Source: Hydrogenophaga intermedia (GTDB lineage Bacteria > Pseudomonadota > Gammaproteobacteria > Burkholderiales > Burkholderiaceae_C). Taken from it: DNA of 64,000 nt. Position 1 is the stretch's first letter. Every line of letters starts with the position of its first letter. A program made the translations under genes and the position numbers. The notes under the pieces were generated by a model. The model was given only the letters and a program-made list of their open reading frames with translations, searched no databases and had not been told where the DNA came from. The stretch covers positions 16,166 through 80,165 of the forward strand of contig NZ_CCAE010000021.1 in assembly GCF_000723405.1 (NCBI RefSeq). The letters run 5' to 3'. Shown here piece after piece: positions 15,564 to 23,682 of this stretch.

Positions 15564-16541
15564 ATGAACACCATTCGCCACACCCCGGCGCCGTCGCGCC
15601 ATCTGTTGAGCGCGCTGTGCGCCGCCTCCCTCCTGCTGCTGGCCGCCTGCGGCAACGCCGACGAAGGCGGGCCCGCGCAGGCCTCGCAAGTGGCCGCCAA
15701 GGTGGGCAGCAACGAGATCTCGGTGCACCAGATCAACCAGGTCCTCAGCCGCACGCCGGTCAATGCCAATTCGAAGGAAGCGGTGCAGGCCGCCAGCCGC
15801 CAGGCGCTGGAACGCCTGATCGACCAGCAGCTCGCCGTGGACCAGGCCACCGAGCAGAAGCTGCACCGCTCGCCCGACGTGGTGGCCCAACTGGAAGCGG
15901 CGCGCCGCGAGGTGCTGGCGCGCGCGTACCTGCAGCAGGTCACGTCGGCCGCGCCCAAGCCCACGCCCGAGGAGATCCGCAAGTACTACCAGGACAACCC
16001 CGCGCTCTTCTCCGAACGCCGCGTGTTCAACCTGCAGGAGCTGCGCATCAGCAACGCCACGCCCGTGATGGACACACTGCAGACCATGGCCAAGGAAGGC
16101 CGCCGCATGGAAGACGTGGTGGCCATGCTGCGCGAGCGTGGCATCGCCTTCACCGGTGGCAGTGCGACACGCTCGGCCGAGCAGGTGCCGCTGGACCTGC
16201 TGCCCAGGCTGCATGCCCTGCAGGACGGCCAGAGCCTGGTCGTGCCGGTCGGCGACAACGCCACCGTGATTCGCGTGGTGGCCTCGCGCAGCATGCCCGT
16301 GGGCGAGGACCAGGCCAGCGCCGGCATCGCCCAGTACCTGGGCAACCGCACCGCGGTCGAGGTCATGAACAACGAGATCAAGCGCCTGCGCGCGGCCACC
16401 ACCGTCACCTACGTGGGCGAGTTCGAGCAGGCCGCTGCCGCGCCCGGCGAGACCGCGGCGACCGCACCGGCCTCGGTCACCGAAGATCCGAAGAAGGAAG
16501 AATCCAACGTTCTCGAACGCGGCATCCAGGGCTTGAAATGA
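15564..16541 (+). CDS. epsD: EpsD-family peptidyl-prolyl cis-trans isomerase lipoprotein
   Basis: A 325-residue lipoprotein: lipobox LAAC with Cys at residue 29, after an AGGAG ribosome site. A SurA/PrsA-like chaperone helix bundle follows (VAAKVGSNEISVHQINQVLS ... ALERLIDQQLAVDQATEQ), then a parvulin-like region around residues 150-260 (RVFNLQELRI ... LHALQDGQSLVVPVGDN). The Ala/Pro/Glu-rich tail is low complexity. EpsD occurs next to EpsE/F/G and exosortase B, presumably helping fold the export apparatus in the periplasm. Its stop overlaps the epsE start by 4 bases. Confidence 0.85.
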   Translation: MNTIRHTPAPSRHLLSALCAASLLLLAACGNADEGGPAQASQVAAKVGSNEISVHQINQVLSRTPVNANSKEAVQAASRQALERLIDQQLAVDQATEQKLHRSPDVVAQLEAARREVLARAYLQQVTSAAPKPTPEEIRKYYQDNPALFSERRVFNLQELRISNATPVMDTLQTMAKEGRRMEDVVAMLRERGIAFTGGSATRSAEQVPLDLLPRLHALQDGQSLVVPVGDNATVIRVVASRSMPVGEDQASAGIAQYLGNRTAVEVMNNEIKRLRAATTVTYVGEFEQAAAAPGETAATAPASVTEDPKKEESNVLERGIQGLK

Positions 16542-17335
16542 CCCGGCTGCTCCGCCTGCTCGCGCTGCTGCTGGTCTGCGCACCGGCCTGGGCGCAGTCG
16601 CCCTCCTCCGGCGACTACCCGCTCGCCGCCGGCGACGTGATCCGCATCCAGGTGTTCCAGAACCCCGACCTCGCGCTGGAAACCCGCATCACCGAAAGCG
16701 GCACCATCAGCTACCCGCTGATCGGCAGCGTGCGCGTGGGCGGGCTCACCGTGGCCACGGCCGAGCGGCGCATCGCCGAGGCCTTGCGCACGGGTGGCTT
16801 CCTGCAGAACCCGCAGGTCACCGTGCTGCTCACGCAGATCCGCGGCAGCCAGGTGTCGGTGCTGGGCCAGGTGGGCCGCCCCGGGCGCTTCCCGCTGGAA
16901 AGCCCCAACACGCGCCTAAGCGACATGCTCGCCAACGCGGGCGGCGCCAGCCCCGCCGGCGACGACATCGTCATCGTCACCGGCCAGCGCGACGGCCAGC
17001 CCTTTCGCGCCGAGATCGACCTGCCCGCCCTCTTCCTGAAAGCGGGCGGCGCGCAGGACATCGTGCTGCACGGCGGCGACGTGGTCTACGTGCACCGCGC
17101 GCCCACCTTCTACGTGTTCGGCGAAGCGCAGCGCCCGGGTTCCTTCCGCATCGACCGCGGCATGACCGTGATGCAGGCCCTGGCCCAGGCCGGCGGCCCC
17201 ACGCCGCGCGGCTCGCTCAGCCGCCTGCGCCTGCACCGCCAGCAGGCCGACGGATCGATCCTGGAGATCGAGCCCGCCATGAACGACAAGGTGCAGGCCA
17301 ACGACGTGCTCTACGTGCGCGAAAGCCTTTTCTGA
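16538..17335 (+). CDS. epsE: Polysaccharide export protein EpsE (Wza-like)
   Basis: A 265-residue outer-membrane export protein. Sec signal peptide MTRLLRLLALLLVCAPAWA-Q, but with no lipobox Cys, unlike E. coli Wza. A Poly_export domain (~residues 25-105: YPLAAGDVIRIQVFQNPDLA ... YPLIGSVRVGGLTVATAERR) is followed by two SLBB domains (~110-185, SQVSVLGQVGRPGRF; ~190-265, FYVFGEAQRPGSFRIDRGM). It would form the channel that exports the polysaccharide made by the 22-38 kb genes. ATGA-coupled to epsD and 13 bases before epsF. Confidence 0.9.
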   Translation: MTRLLRLLALLLVCAPAWAQSPSSGDYPLAAGDVIRIQVFQNPDLALETRITESGTISYPLIGSVRVGGLTVATAERRIAEALRTGGFLQNPQVTVLLTQIRGSQVSVLGQVGRPGRFPLESPNTRLSDMLANAGGASPAGDDIVIVTGQRDGQPFRAEIDLPALFLKAGGAQDIVLHGGDVVYVHRAPTFYVFGEAQRPGSFRIDRGMTVMQALAQAGGPTPRGSLSRLRLHRQQADGSILEIEPAMNDKVQANDVLYVRESLF

Positions 17336-17348
17336 AGCGGACCGCGCC

Positions 17349-18737
17349 ATGACCCCTCATCAGTTCTTCCTCATCCTGCGCGCGCGCTGGCTCGTGCTGC
17401 TGCTCACCTTCGTGGCGGTGGTGGGCACCACCGCCGTGGTCTCTTTCATGGCCGACAAGCAGTACACCGCCACCGCCTCCGTGGTGCTGGACGTGAAGTC
17501 CCCCGACCCGGTGAGCGGCATGATGCTCGCGGGCCTGATGGCGCCGGGCTACATGGCCACGCAGGTCGACATCATCAAGAGCGACCGCGTCGCCAAACGC
17601 GTGGTGCGCAACCTGCGCATGGACAGCAGCGCCGCCATCCAGGCCCAGTGGGCCGAGGCCACCGGCAGCCGCGGCAGCCTGATCGACTGGCTGGCCGAGC
17701 TGCTCAAGCGCAACCTCGACGTGAAGCCCTCGCGCGAGAGCAACGTCATCAACATCGAATACATCGGCACCGACCCGAAGTTCGCCGCCGCCGTGGCCAA
17801 CGCGTTCGCGCAGGCCTACGTTGACGTCAACCTGGACCTGCGCACCGAGCCGGCGCGCCAGTACGCCGGCTTCTTCGACGAGCAGACCCGCGGCGCGCGC
17901 GAGCGCCTGGAACGCGCCCAGCGCGCGCTCTCCGACTACCAGCAGCGCCACGGCATCACCTCCACCGACGAGCGCCTGGACTTCGAGACCGCCAAGCTCA
18001 ACGAGACCAGCAGCCAGCTCACCGCCATCCAGGCCGCCACCACCGACAGCCAGAGCAAGCGCCAGCACAGGGACGGCGACTCCATTTCGGAGGTAATGCA
18101 AAGCCCACTGATCAACGGTCTGAAGGCCGACATCGCGCGCCAGGAAGCCAAGCTCACCGAGGCCAGCGTCAACCTGGGCGCGAACCACCCGCAGCACCAG
18201 CGCATGCAGACCGAGTTGAACGCGCTGCGCGAGCAGTTGCGTTCGGAGACCGACCGCATCACCGGCTCCATCACCACCACCTACGAGGTGAACCGCCAGC
18301 GCGAGGCGCAGTTGCGCGCGGCGCTGCAGGAGCAGAAGACGCGCGTGCTCGAACTCAACCAGCAGCGCGACGAGATGGCCGTTTTGCGCCGCGAGATCGA
18401 ATCGGCCCAGCGCCTGTTCGACACCCTGAGCCAGCGCGCCTCGCAAAGCACGCTGGAGAGCCAGGCCAGCCAGACCAACATCTCGGTGCTCAACCCGGCG
18501 GTACCGCCCACCGAGCCCTCGGGCCCGCGCACGCGCCTGAACGTGGCCATCGCCATCTTCCTGGGCGGCCTGCTGGGCGTGTTGCTGGCCACCGCGCTCG
18601 AGTTCGCGCGCCGCCGCGTGCGCTCCATCGACGACCTCAGCGCGCTGGGCGACCTGCCACTGCTGGGCCAGGTGGGCTCGGCGCGCGGCATGATCCGCCC
18701 GCTGCGCTTCGGCCTGGGCAAGGGAGCCACCGCATGA
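17349..18737 (+). CDS. epsF: Chain-length determinant protein EpsF (Wzz-like)
   Basis: A 462-residue polysaccharide co-polymerase. A Wzz-type N-terminus with a membrane helix (WLVLLLTFVAVVGTTAVVSF) and a conserved periplasmic strand region (YTATASVVLDVKSPDPVSGM). A long predicted coiled coil runs from ~180 to 370. The second membrane helix (AIAIFLGGLLGVLLATAL) is near residue 395, followed by a basic cytoplasmic tail. It would set polymer length and couple EpsE to the EpsG kinase-like protein, whose gene start overlaps its stop by 4 bases. Confidence 0.9.
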   Translation: MTPHQFFLILRARWLVLLLTFVAVVGTTAVVSFMADKQYTATASVVLDVKSPDPVSGMMLAGLMAPGYMATQVDIIKSDRVAKRVVRNLRMDSSAAIQAQWAEATGSRGSLIDWLAELLKRNLDVKPSRESNVINIEYIGTDPKFAAAVANAFAQAYVDVNLDLRTEPARQYAGFFDEQTRGARERLERAQRALSDYQQRHGITSTDERLDFETAKLNETSSQLTAIQAATTDSQSKRQHRDGDSISEVMQSPLINGLKADIARQEAKLTEASVNLGANHPQHQRMQTELNALREQLRSETDRITGSITTTYEVNRQREAQLRAALQEQKTRVLELNQQRDEMAVLRREIESAQRLFDTLSQRASQSTLESQASQTNISVLNPAVPPTEPSGPRTRLNVAIAIFLGGLLGVLLATALEFARRRVRSIDDLSALGDLPLLGQVGSARGMIRPLRFGLGKGATA

Positions 18738-19591
18738 ACGCGCCCGAACGCATCCAGCCGGCCAGCGCCATCGGCGAGATCCTGGTCTCGCGCGGCCTGC
18801 TGCGCGAGCAGGACATCGAGCCCATCATCGAGCGCCAGCGCAGCAAGGGCGAGCCCTTCGGCGAGGCGGCCATCGCGCTCAAGCTCATCGCGCGGCCCGA
18901 CCTGGACGCCGCGCTGTCCACCCAGTTCAACTACGGTTACCTGCGCGACGGACAAGGCACGCTCTCTCGCGAACTGGTCACGGCCTACAAGCCCTTTTCC
19001 AAAGTCGCCGAGCAGATGCGCGCGCTGCGTGGCCAGCTCATGCTGCGCTGGTTCACCGGCGACCCGCTGCAAAAGGTGCTCACCGTGGTGAGCCACCAGC
19101 CGCGCGACGGCCGCAGCTTCCTCGCGGCCAACCTCGCCGTGGCTTTCTCCCAGCAGGGCCAGCGCACGCTGCTCATCGACGGCGACCTGCGCAAGCCGCG
19201 CCAGCACGCGCTCTTCCACACCAGCCACAGCGCGGGTTTCGCCGGCATCCTCGCGGGCCGCGCCGGGCTGGAGGTCATCGAGAACGTGCCGGGTCTGCCG
19301 GGCCTGCGCGTGCTGCCCGCCGGGGCGGTTCCTCCCAACCCGCAGGAGCTGGTGGGCATGCCCAACCTGGCCGACCTGCTGGAGCACGCCATGGAGCAGA
19401 GCGACGTGGTGCTGATCGACACCCCCGACGCCAGCACCTGCGCCGACGCCGAGATGATGGCCGCGCGCACCGGCGCGGCACTGATGGTGACGCGGCGCCA
19501 CCGCACGCCCCTGCGCGGCGCCAGCGAGTTCACGCGTCGCCTGCAAGACACGGGTGTGGCGCTCGTGGGCGCCGTGCTCAATGACGGCTGA
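18734..19591 (+). CDS. epsG: EpsG, BY-kinase-like ATPase of polysaccharide export
   Basis: A 285-residue cytoplasmic ATPase partner of EpsF. The N-terminal ~65 residues (IGEILVSRGLLREQDIEPII ... DLDAALSTQ) resemble the MshEN/GspE-N fold. The ATPase core has a Walker A-like loop HQPRDGRSFLAANLA, in which Arg stands where canonical BY-kinases have Lys. It also has Walker A' (LLIDGDLRKPRQ) and Walker B (VVLIDTPD). It ends in VGAVLNDG without the usual Tyr cluster, so autophosphorylation on a tail cannot occur as in Wzc. I believe the Arg variant is common in EpsG relatives, but this should be checked by alignment. Its last 14 bases overlap the convergent VanZ-like gene. Confidence 0.85.
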   Translation: MNAPERIQPASAIGEILVSRGLLREQDIEPIIERQRSKGEPFGEAAIALKLIARPDLDAALSTQFNYGYLRDGQGTLSRELVTAYKPFSKVAEQMRALRGQLMLRWFTGDPLQKVLTVVSHQPRDGRSFLAANLAVAFSQQGQRTLLIDGDLRKPRQHALFHTSHSAGFAGILAGRAGLEVIENVPGLPGLRVLPAGAVPPNPQELVGMPNLADLLEHAMEQSDVVLIDTPDASTCADAEMMAARTGAALMVTRRHRTPLRGASEFTRRLQDTGVALVGAVLNDG

Positions 19592-20000
19592 GGGAGTCCT
19601 CGGAATGCAAGGCCTTCATCTCACGCCGATGCCACAGCACCGCGTGCACCGCCGTGCCGATGGCCGCGCCCACCGCGTTGGCCAGCAGGTCGTCCATGTC
19701 CAGCGAGCGCGTGGGGTCGAAGGCCTGCAGGCCTTCGTCAATGGCACCCACCAGCAGCGCCAGGCCGAAGCACAGCCACAGGTCGCGCGCGCGGCGCACG
19801 CCGATGAGCCAGCCCACGCACAGCGACACCACGGTGAACAGCACGATGTGCACCGGCTTGTCCCACGGCGACACCAGCACGTGCAGCACCGCGGCGTGAA
19901 CGCGGGAACCCCCGACCCAGACCGCCAGGCAACCTGCCACGGCGGCCACCCACTTCAAGGCGCGGCGCGCCGTCGGATTTCGCGAGGTTGATGTGAACAC
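19578..20000 (-). CDS. VanZ-family small membrane protein
   Basis: A 140-residue protein with about four membrane helices (WVAAVAGCLAVWVGG, HIVLFTVVSLCVGWLIGV, LCFGLALLVGAIDEGLQAF, LLANAVGAAIGTAVHAVL). The motif DEGLQAFDPTRSLDMDDLLANAVGA is typical of VanZ-like proteins, which occur in many exosortase/EPS loci with unknown function. GTG start at 20000 follows a good GGGAG site; a GTG at 20033 has none. It runs against the eps operon, overlapping the end of epsG by 14 bases and the start of xrtB by 8, so its mRNA is antisense to both ends. Confidence 0.75.
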   Translation of the reverse strand: MFTSTSRNPTARRALKWVAAVAGCLAVWVGGSRVHAAVLHVLVSPWDKPVHIVLFTVVSLCVGWLIGVRRARDLWLCFGLALLVGAIDEGLQAFDPTRSLDMDDLLANAVGAAIGTAVHAVLWHRREMKALHSEDSLSRH

Positions 20001-20916
20001 GATCGGTCGTTCTCCCGGTGCGGCCAGCGGCACGCTGGCGCGTCAGTTGCTTGAATGGGCACCGATTCTGCTGGGTTTGTGTGTCCTCTATGTGCCAACC
20101 CTGGTGGGCCTGTTCACCGGCCCCTGGGCGCAGGACGACCAGTACCACGGTCCCATCGTGCTGGGCATCTCGCTGTGGCTGCTGCACCGCAACTGGCAGG
20201 CCATGGAAGCGGCCGCCGAGGGGCGCAAGGGAAACCCCTTCGGCTGGGTGCTGGTGGTGTTCGGGCTGTTCCTGTACGCCATCGGCCGCTCGCAGGGCAT
20301 CGGCGTGTTCGAGTCCGGCTCGGTGATCTGGCTGCTGGCGGGTTTGATCGTGCTGCTGCGCGGCTGGGCCGCGCTGAAGGCGCAGTGGTTCGCGCTGTTC
20401 TTCATGCTGTTCATGGTGCCCCTGCCGCCGCAGGTGGTGGACGTGGTGACCATGCCGATGAAGATGGCCGTGTCCTACGCGGCCGAGAACATTCTCTATG
20501 CCGTGGGTTACCCCATCGGCCGCAACGGCGTGGTGCTGCAGATCGGGCAGTACATGCTGCTGGTGGCCGACGCCTGCGCGGGCCTGCAGACGCTGCTGAC
20601 GCTAGAGGCCCTGGGCCTGCTGTACCTCAACCTGGTGCGGCGCGATTCGCTGTTCCGCAACGTGACGCTGGCGGTGCTGATCGTGCCGATCTCCTTCACC
20701 GCGAACGTGATCCGCGTGATCGCGCTCTCTCTCATCACCTATCACTTCGGCAACGAAGCCGGCCAGGGTTTCCTGCACGGCTTCGCGGGGATGGTGCTGT
20801 TCCTCAGCGCGCTGGTGCTGATCATCGCCTTCGACAGTTTCCTGCAGTTCGTCGAAGGGTTGCGCCGTGGACCTCCGCCACCTCCCTCCTCCACTTCTTC
20901 GGCGGCAGCGGCGTGA
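19993..20916 (+). CDS. xrtB: Exosortase B
   Basis: A 307-residue polytopic transpeptidase-like enzyme with about eight membrane helices. The proposed exosortase catalytic residues are all present: Cys195 in LVADACAGLQT, Arg241 in FTANVIRVIAL and His262 in GQGFLHGFAG. It would cleave PEP-CTERM proteins at the membrane, and the four PEP-CTERM proteins in this window are the obvious substrates. The GTG start (19993) follows GAGG. The C-terminus ends in a Pro/Ser/Ala-rich tail. EpsI, its usual partner, lies 322 bases downstream, beyond a nested-palindrome composite. Confidence 0.95.
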   Translation: MNTIGRSPGAASGTLARQLLEWAPILLGLCVLYVPTLVGLFTGPWAQDDQYHGPIVLGISLWLLHRNWQAMEAAAEGRKGNPFGWVLVVFGLFLYAIGRSQGIGVFESGSVIWLLAGLIVLLRGWAALKAQWFALFFMLFMVPLPPQVVDVVTMPMKMAVSYAAENILYAVGYPIGRNGVVLQIGQYMLLVADACAGLQTLLTLEALGLLYLNLVRRDSLFRNVTLAVLIVPISFTANVIRVIALSLITYHFGNEAGQGFLHGFAGMVLFLSALVLIIAFDSFLQFVEGLRRGPPPPPSSTSSAAAA

Positions 20917-20945
20917 TGAGTACCTTGCTCGCTAACACCTCGCCG

Positions 20946-21049
20946 GATGGCGGCGCCACGGCGCCCTGCTCCGCGAATGTCCCCCGCCAAGGGCTGCGCC
21001 CTTGGCTCCTCCTTTATTTCGCTGCGCAGGGCGCCGTGTCACCGCCATC
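20946..21049 (+). repeat. Nested-palindrome repeat, family 1, unit 3 (arm type II)
   Basis: Outer arms 20946-20969 and 21026-21049 pair at 22 of 24 positions, with mismatches at arm positions 9 and 11 as in units 1 and 2. Islands TCCGCGAATGTCCCCC (20970-20985) and TCCTCCTTTATTTCGCTGC (21007-21025) flank an inner hairpin of 9-base arms GCCAAGGGC/GCCCTTGGC (20986-21006). It lies in the 322-base gap between xrtB and epsI. Confidence 0.85.
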
Positions 21050-21096
21050 TGCCTGCACGTTGGATCGCCGGCGTTTGCGCGCCAACTTGGTTGGTG

Positions 21097-21198
21097 GCCT
21101 GCGGACACTGGGTGGACGGCGCAGCGAAATAAAGGAGGAGGACCGGCGCAGCCGGTCCGGGGGACATTCGCGGAGCCGTTCACCCAGTGGCCGCAGGC
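21097..21198 (-). repeat. Nested-palindrome repeat, family 1, unit 4 (arm type I, inverted)
   Basis: Outer arms 21097-21120 and 21175-21198, islands 21121-21139 and 21159-21174, inner hairpin GGACCGGC/GCCGGTCC at 21140-21158. The arms pair at 22 of 24 positions: a mismatch at arm position 9 and a G-T wobble at 19. It lies 47 bases from unit 3, the same spacing as between units 1 and 2. The rest of the xrtB-epsI gap holds no gene. Confidence 0.85.
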
Positions 21199-21238
21199 AA
21201 GGAAGCAGCGCAGGCGCGAAACGCAACGAGAACCAAAA

Positions 21239-21928
21239 ATGAAACAGAGCTGGAAACACCTGGTCCTCATGGCCCTGATGCTCACCTCAGCCGCCATGGC
21301 CGCCGTGATGCGCCCCACCGGCAGCCTCGCCGACGACCGCGCCCCCATCGATCTTGAGGCCATGGTCCCCACCCAATTCGGTGAATGGCGTGAACAGACC
21401 AGCGTCCCCGTGCAGATCGTCGATCCTGAAATGCAGCAAACCATCGACGCCATCTACACCCAGGTCCTCACCCGCACCTACATGCACGCCAGCGGCTACC
21501 GCGTCATGCTCTCCATCGCCTACGGCAAGGCGCAAACCGACAACCTGCAGCTCCATCTGCCCGAAGTCTGCTACCCCGCCCAGGGCTTCAAGCTCGAACG
21601 CATCGAGAAGGTGCCACTGACCCTCGGCAGCGACACCATCACCGCGCGCCGCATGCAGACCCACCTGGGCCAGCGCTTCGAACCCGTCACCTACTGGACC
21701 GTCGTCGGCGACCACATCACCGCCGGCGGCCTCGACAAGAAGCTCACCGAACTGCGCTACGGCCTGCGCGGCCGCATCCCCGACGGCATGCTCGTGCGCG
21801 TCTCCTCCATCGACCGCGACACGGCGAAGGCGCATGGCATGCAGGCCTTGTTCGCGAACGCCCTGGTGGGAGCGATCGATCCGGCGGTTCGGTCTCGGTT
21901 CGCGGGACTTCATGGAGTTCAACCGTGA
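21239..21928 (+). CDS. epsI: EpsI, exosortase-associated protein
   Basis: A 229-residue EpsI (DUF3485) protein. An N-terminal membrane helix (MKQSWKHLVLMALMLTSAAMAA) is followed by a periplasmic domain with the family core motifs FGEWREQ and LPEVCYPAQGFKL, whose Cys is conserved in the family. In many exosortase systems this domain is fused to the exosortase; here it is a separate gene after xrtB, and it is thought to assist PEP-CTERM processing. The start at 21239 is chosen for the signal-anchor. The reading frame stays open 237 bases upstream, through repeat unit 4, but those codons translate the repeat and are not protein-like. Confidence 0.88.
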   Translation: MKQSWKHLVLMALMLTSAAMAAVMRPTGSLADDRAPIDLEAMVPTQFGEWREQTSVPVQIVDPEMQQTIDAIYTQVLTRTYMHASGYRVMLSIAYGKAQTDNLQLHLPEVCYPAQGFKLERIEKVPLTLGSDTITARRMQTHLGQRFEPVTYWTVVGDHITAGGLDKKLTELRYGLRGRIPDGMLVRVSSIDRDTAKAHGMQALFANALVGAIDPAVRSRFAGLHGVQP

Positions 21929-21952
21929 GGCGCTCGTCGCCTGGTTGGCGAG

Positions 21953-22189
21953 CCTCGGGCTTGGGGCATGGGCTGGCGGGCTTCACTGCGCTGCCCTTCG
22001 CTTCGCGAAGGGTTCCCTGCGATGCTCGGGCAACCGACCGTGCGGCGGAACTCGCTGCGCGCGCTTCGCGCGCTCCGCTCAAACAGCCGCCGCAAGTCAG
22101 AGCACGAAGCGCGCTGCGCGCGCCGGCCGGTTGCCCTGCGCTTCTCGGCAGCGCACAGGCGCCCGCCAGCCCATGCCCCAAGCCCGAGG
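21953..22189 (+). repeat. Nested-palindrome repeat, family 2, unit 1
   Basis: Outer arms of 29 bases (21953-21981 and 22161-22189) are perfectly complementary. Inside lies an island containing a 33-base stretch (21995-22027, with CTTCGCTTCGCGAAGGG) shared exactly with unit 2. Inner arms starting GGGCAACCG (22028-) and ending CGGTTGCCC (-22136) follow, then a core (22081-22122, with GTCAGAGCACGAAGCGC) shared with unit 2. It begins 24 bases after the epsI stop. Confidence 0.8.
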
Positions 22190-22212
22190 CCAGCGAGGTG
22201 CCAGCACACCAG

Positions 22213-22285
22213 CGCTTGAGTGCCAACCTGGCCTCAGCCCCCGCGACACCGACATACCCACGCTTGAGCGCCAGCCCTGTCTCAG
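22213..22285 (+). repeat. Pair of 25-base imperfect direct repeats between the family 2 units
   Basis: Two 25-base copies at 22213-22237 and 22261-22285, each beginning CGCTTGAG and ending CTCAG, about 80% identical with a 48-base period. They fill the 95-base spacer between the two inverted family 2 units. No gene is visible in this spacer. Confidence 0.6.
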
Positions 22286-22520
22286 TCAGGCCTGGGCCCA
22301 CGGCTGCGCAGGCGCCTATGCGGCGCCGAGAAGCGCAGGACGGACGGCCGCGCGCGCAGCGCGCTTCGTGCTCTGACTTGCGGCAGCTGTTTGAACGGAG
22401 CTGGCGACGCCAGCGCAGTGAGTTCTGCCGCGGGCCGTCCGTCCGAGCATCGCAGGGAACCCTTCGCGAAGCGAAGGGCGCCGCATTTGAAGCCGGAGCA
22501 GCCGTGGGCCCAGGCCTGAC
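22285..22520 (-). repeat. Nested-palindrome repeat, family 2, unit 2 (inverted)
   Basis: Outer arms of 23 bases (22285-22307 and 22498-22520) are perfectly complementary but differ in sequence from those of unit 1. Inner 12-base arms GGACGGACGGCC/GGCCGTCCGTCC (22338-22349 and 22433-22444) flank the core shared with unit 1. The 33-base island at 22445-22477 is the exact reverse complement of 21995-22027. It ends 39 bases before gmd. The 631-base epsI-gmd gap is almost entirely made of these elements. Confidence 0.8.
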
Positions 22521-22559
22521 ACGCCAATCACGCAGGCAATAGACACAACGAAGCAGAAC

Positions 22560-23678
22560 ATGAGCCAGAAAACCGCACTCATCACCGGCATCACCGGCCA
22601 GGACGGCGCCTACCTCGCCGAGCTGCTGCTCGCCAAGGGCTACCGCGTGCACGGCATCAAACGCCGCGCCTCGTCCTTCAACACCGACCGCATCGACCAC
22701 CTCTACCAGGACCCGCACGAGGCCGACCGCAAGCTGGTGCTGCACTACGGTGACCTCACCGACAGCAGCAACCTCATCCGCCTCGTCGGCCAGATCCGCC
22801 CCGACGAGGTCTACAACCTCGGCGCCATGAGCCACGTCGCCGTGAGCTTCGAAACCCCCGAGTACACCGCCGACACCGACGCCATGGGTACCCTGCGCCT
22901 GCTCGAGGCCATCCGCCTGCACGGGCTGGAGAAGACCTGCCGCTTCTACCAGGCCTCCACCAGCGAGCTCTATGGCCAGGTGCAGGAAATCCCGCAGAAG
23001 GAGACCACGCCCTTCTACCCGCGCAGCCCCTACGCGGTGGCCAAGCTCTACGCCTACTGGATCACGGTGAACTACCGCGAGGCCTACGGCCTGTACGCCT
23101 GCAACGGCATCCTCTTCAACCACGAGAGCCCGCTGCGCGGCGAAACCTTCGTCACACGCAAGATCACGCGCGGACTCTCGCGCATCGCCATCGGCCTGCA
23201 GGACTGCCTCTACCTCGGCAACATGAGCGCCCTGCGCGACTGGGGCCACGCGCGCGACTACGTCGAGATGCAGTGGCTGATGCTGCAGCAGGACAAGCCC
23301 GAGGACTTCGTCATCGCCACCGGCGTGCAGCACAGCGTGCGCCAGTTCGTCGAGATGGCCGCCGGCGAACTGGGCATCACCCTCAGTTGGGTGGGTGAAG
23401 GTGTGGACGAAGCCGGCGTGGTGGCCTCCGTGAACCGCACCGACCTGCGCGTGAACGAGGGCGACGTCATCGTGCGCGTGGACCCGCGCTACTTCCGCCC
23501 CACCGAAGTGGAGACCCTGCTGGGCGACCCGACCCGTGCGCGCGAGAAGCTGGGCTGGGTGCCCAGGACCGACCTGGCCACGCTGGTGCGCGAGATGGTG
23601 CTCACCGACTTCCAGATCGCTCGCCGCGACGCCATGGTCAAGCTCGCGGGCTTCCCCTCCTACGCCTACGAAGAGTGA
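22560..23678 (+). CDS. gmd: GDP-mannose 4,6-dehydratase
   Basis: A 372-residue short-chain dehydrogenase/reductase enzyme that converts GDP-D-mannose to GDP-4-keto-6-deoxymannose, the first step toward GDP-L-fucose. The N-terminal NAD(P) loop [14 protein letters not shown] and [12 protein letters not shown] are diagnostic. The catalytic motifs are STSELYG and YAVAK (Tyr-x3-Lys), followed by [17 protein letters not shown]. Length matches the family. It is the first gene of the glycan operon, 39 bases downstream of the repeat block, and is followed four bases later by fcl, which completes GDP-fucose synthesis. Confidence 0.96.
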   Translation: MSQKTALITGITGQDGAYLAELLLAKGYRVHGIKRRASSFNTDRIDHLYQDPHEADRKLVLHYGDLTDSSNLIRLVGQIRPDEVYNLGAMSHVAVSFETPEYTADTDAMGTLRLLEAIRLHGLEKTCRFYQASTSELYGQVQEIPQKETTPFYPRSPYAVAKLYAYWITVNYREAYGLYACNGILFNHESPLRGETFVTRKITRGLSRIAIGLQDCLYLGNMSALRDWGHARDYVEMQWLMLQQDKPEDFVIATGVQHSVRQFVEMAAGELGITLSWVGEGVDEAGVVASVNRTDLRVNEGDVIVRVDPRYFRPTEVETLLGDPTRAREKLGWVPRTDLATLVREMVLTDFQIARRDAMVKLAGFPSYAYEE

Positions 23679-23682
23679 TGTG

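Noticed and set aside
20931..21453. Open frames across the family 1 repeats (translating as NVPRTGCAGPPPLF- or ECPPDRLRRSSSFI-like peptides)
   Set aside because: They are translations of the repeat itself; the same peptides arise in both composites and in several frames, and none has a ribosome site tied to a conserved protein.
21925..22542. Apparent protein-coding frames across the epsI-gmd gap
   Set aside because: They are low-complexity translations of family 2 palindromes, open on both strands because of base composition.
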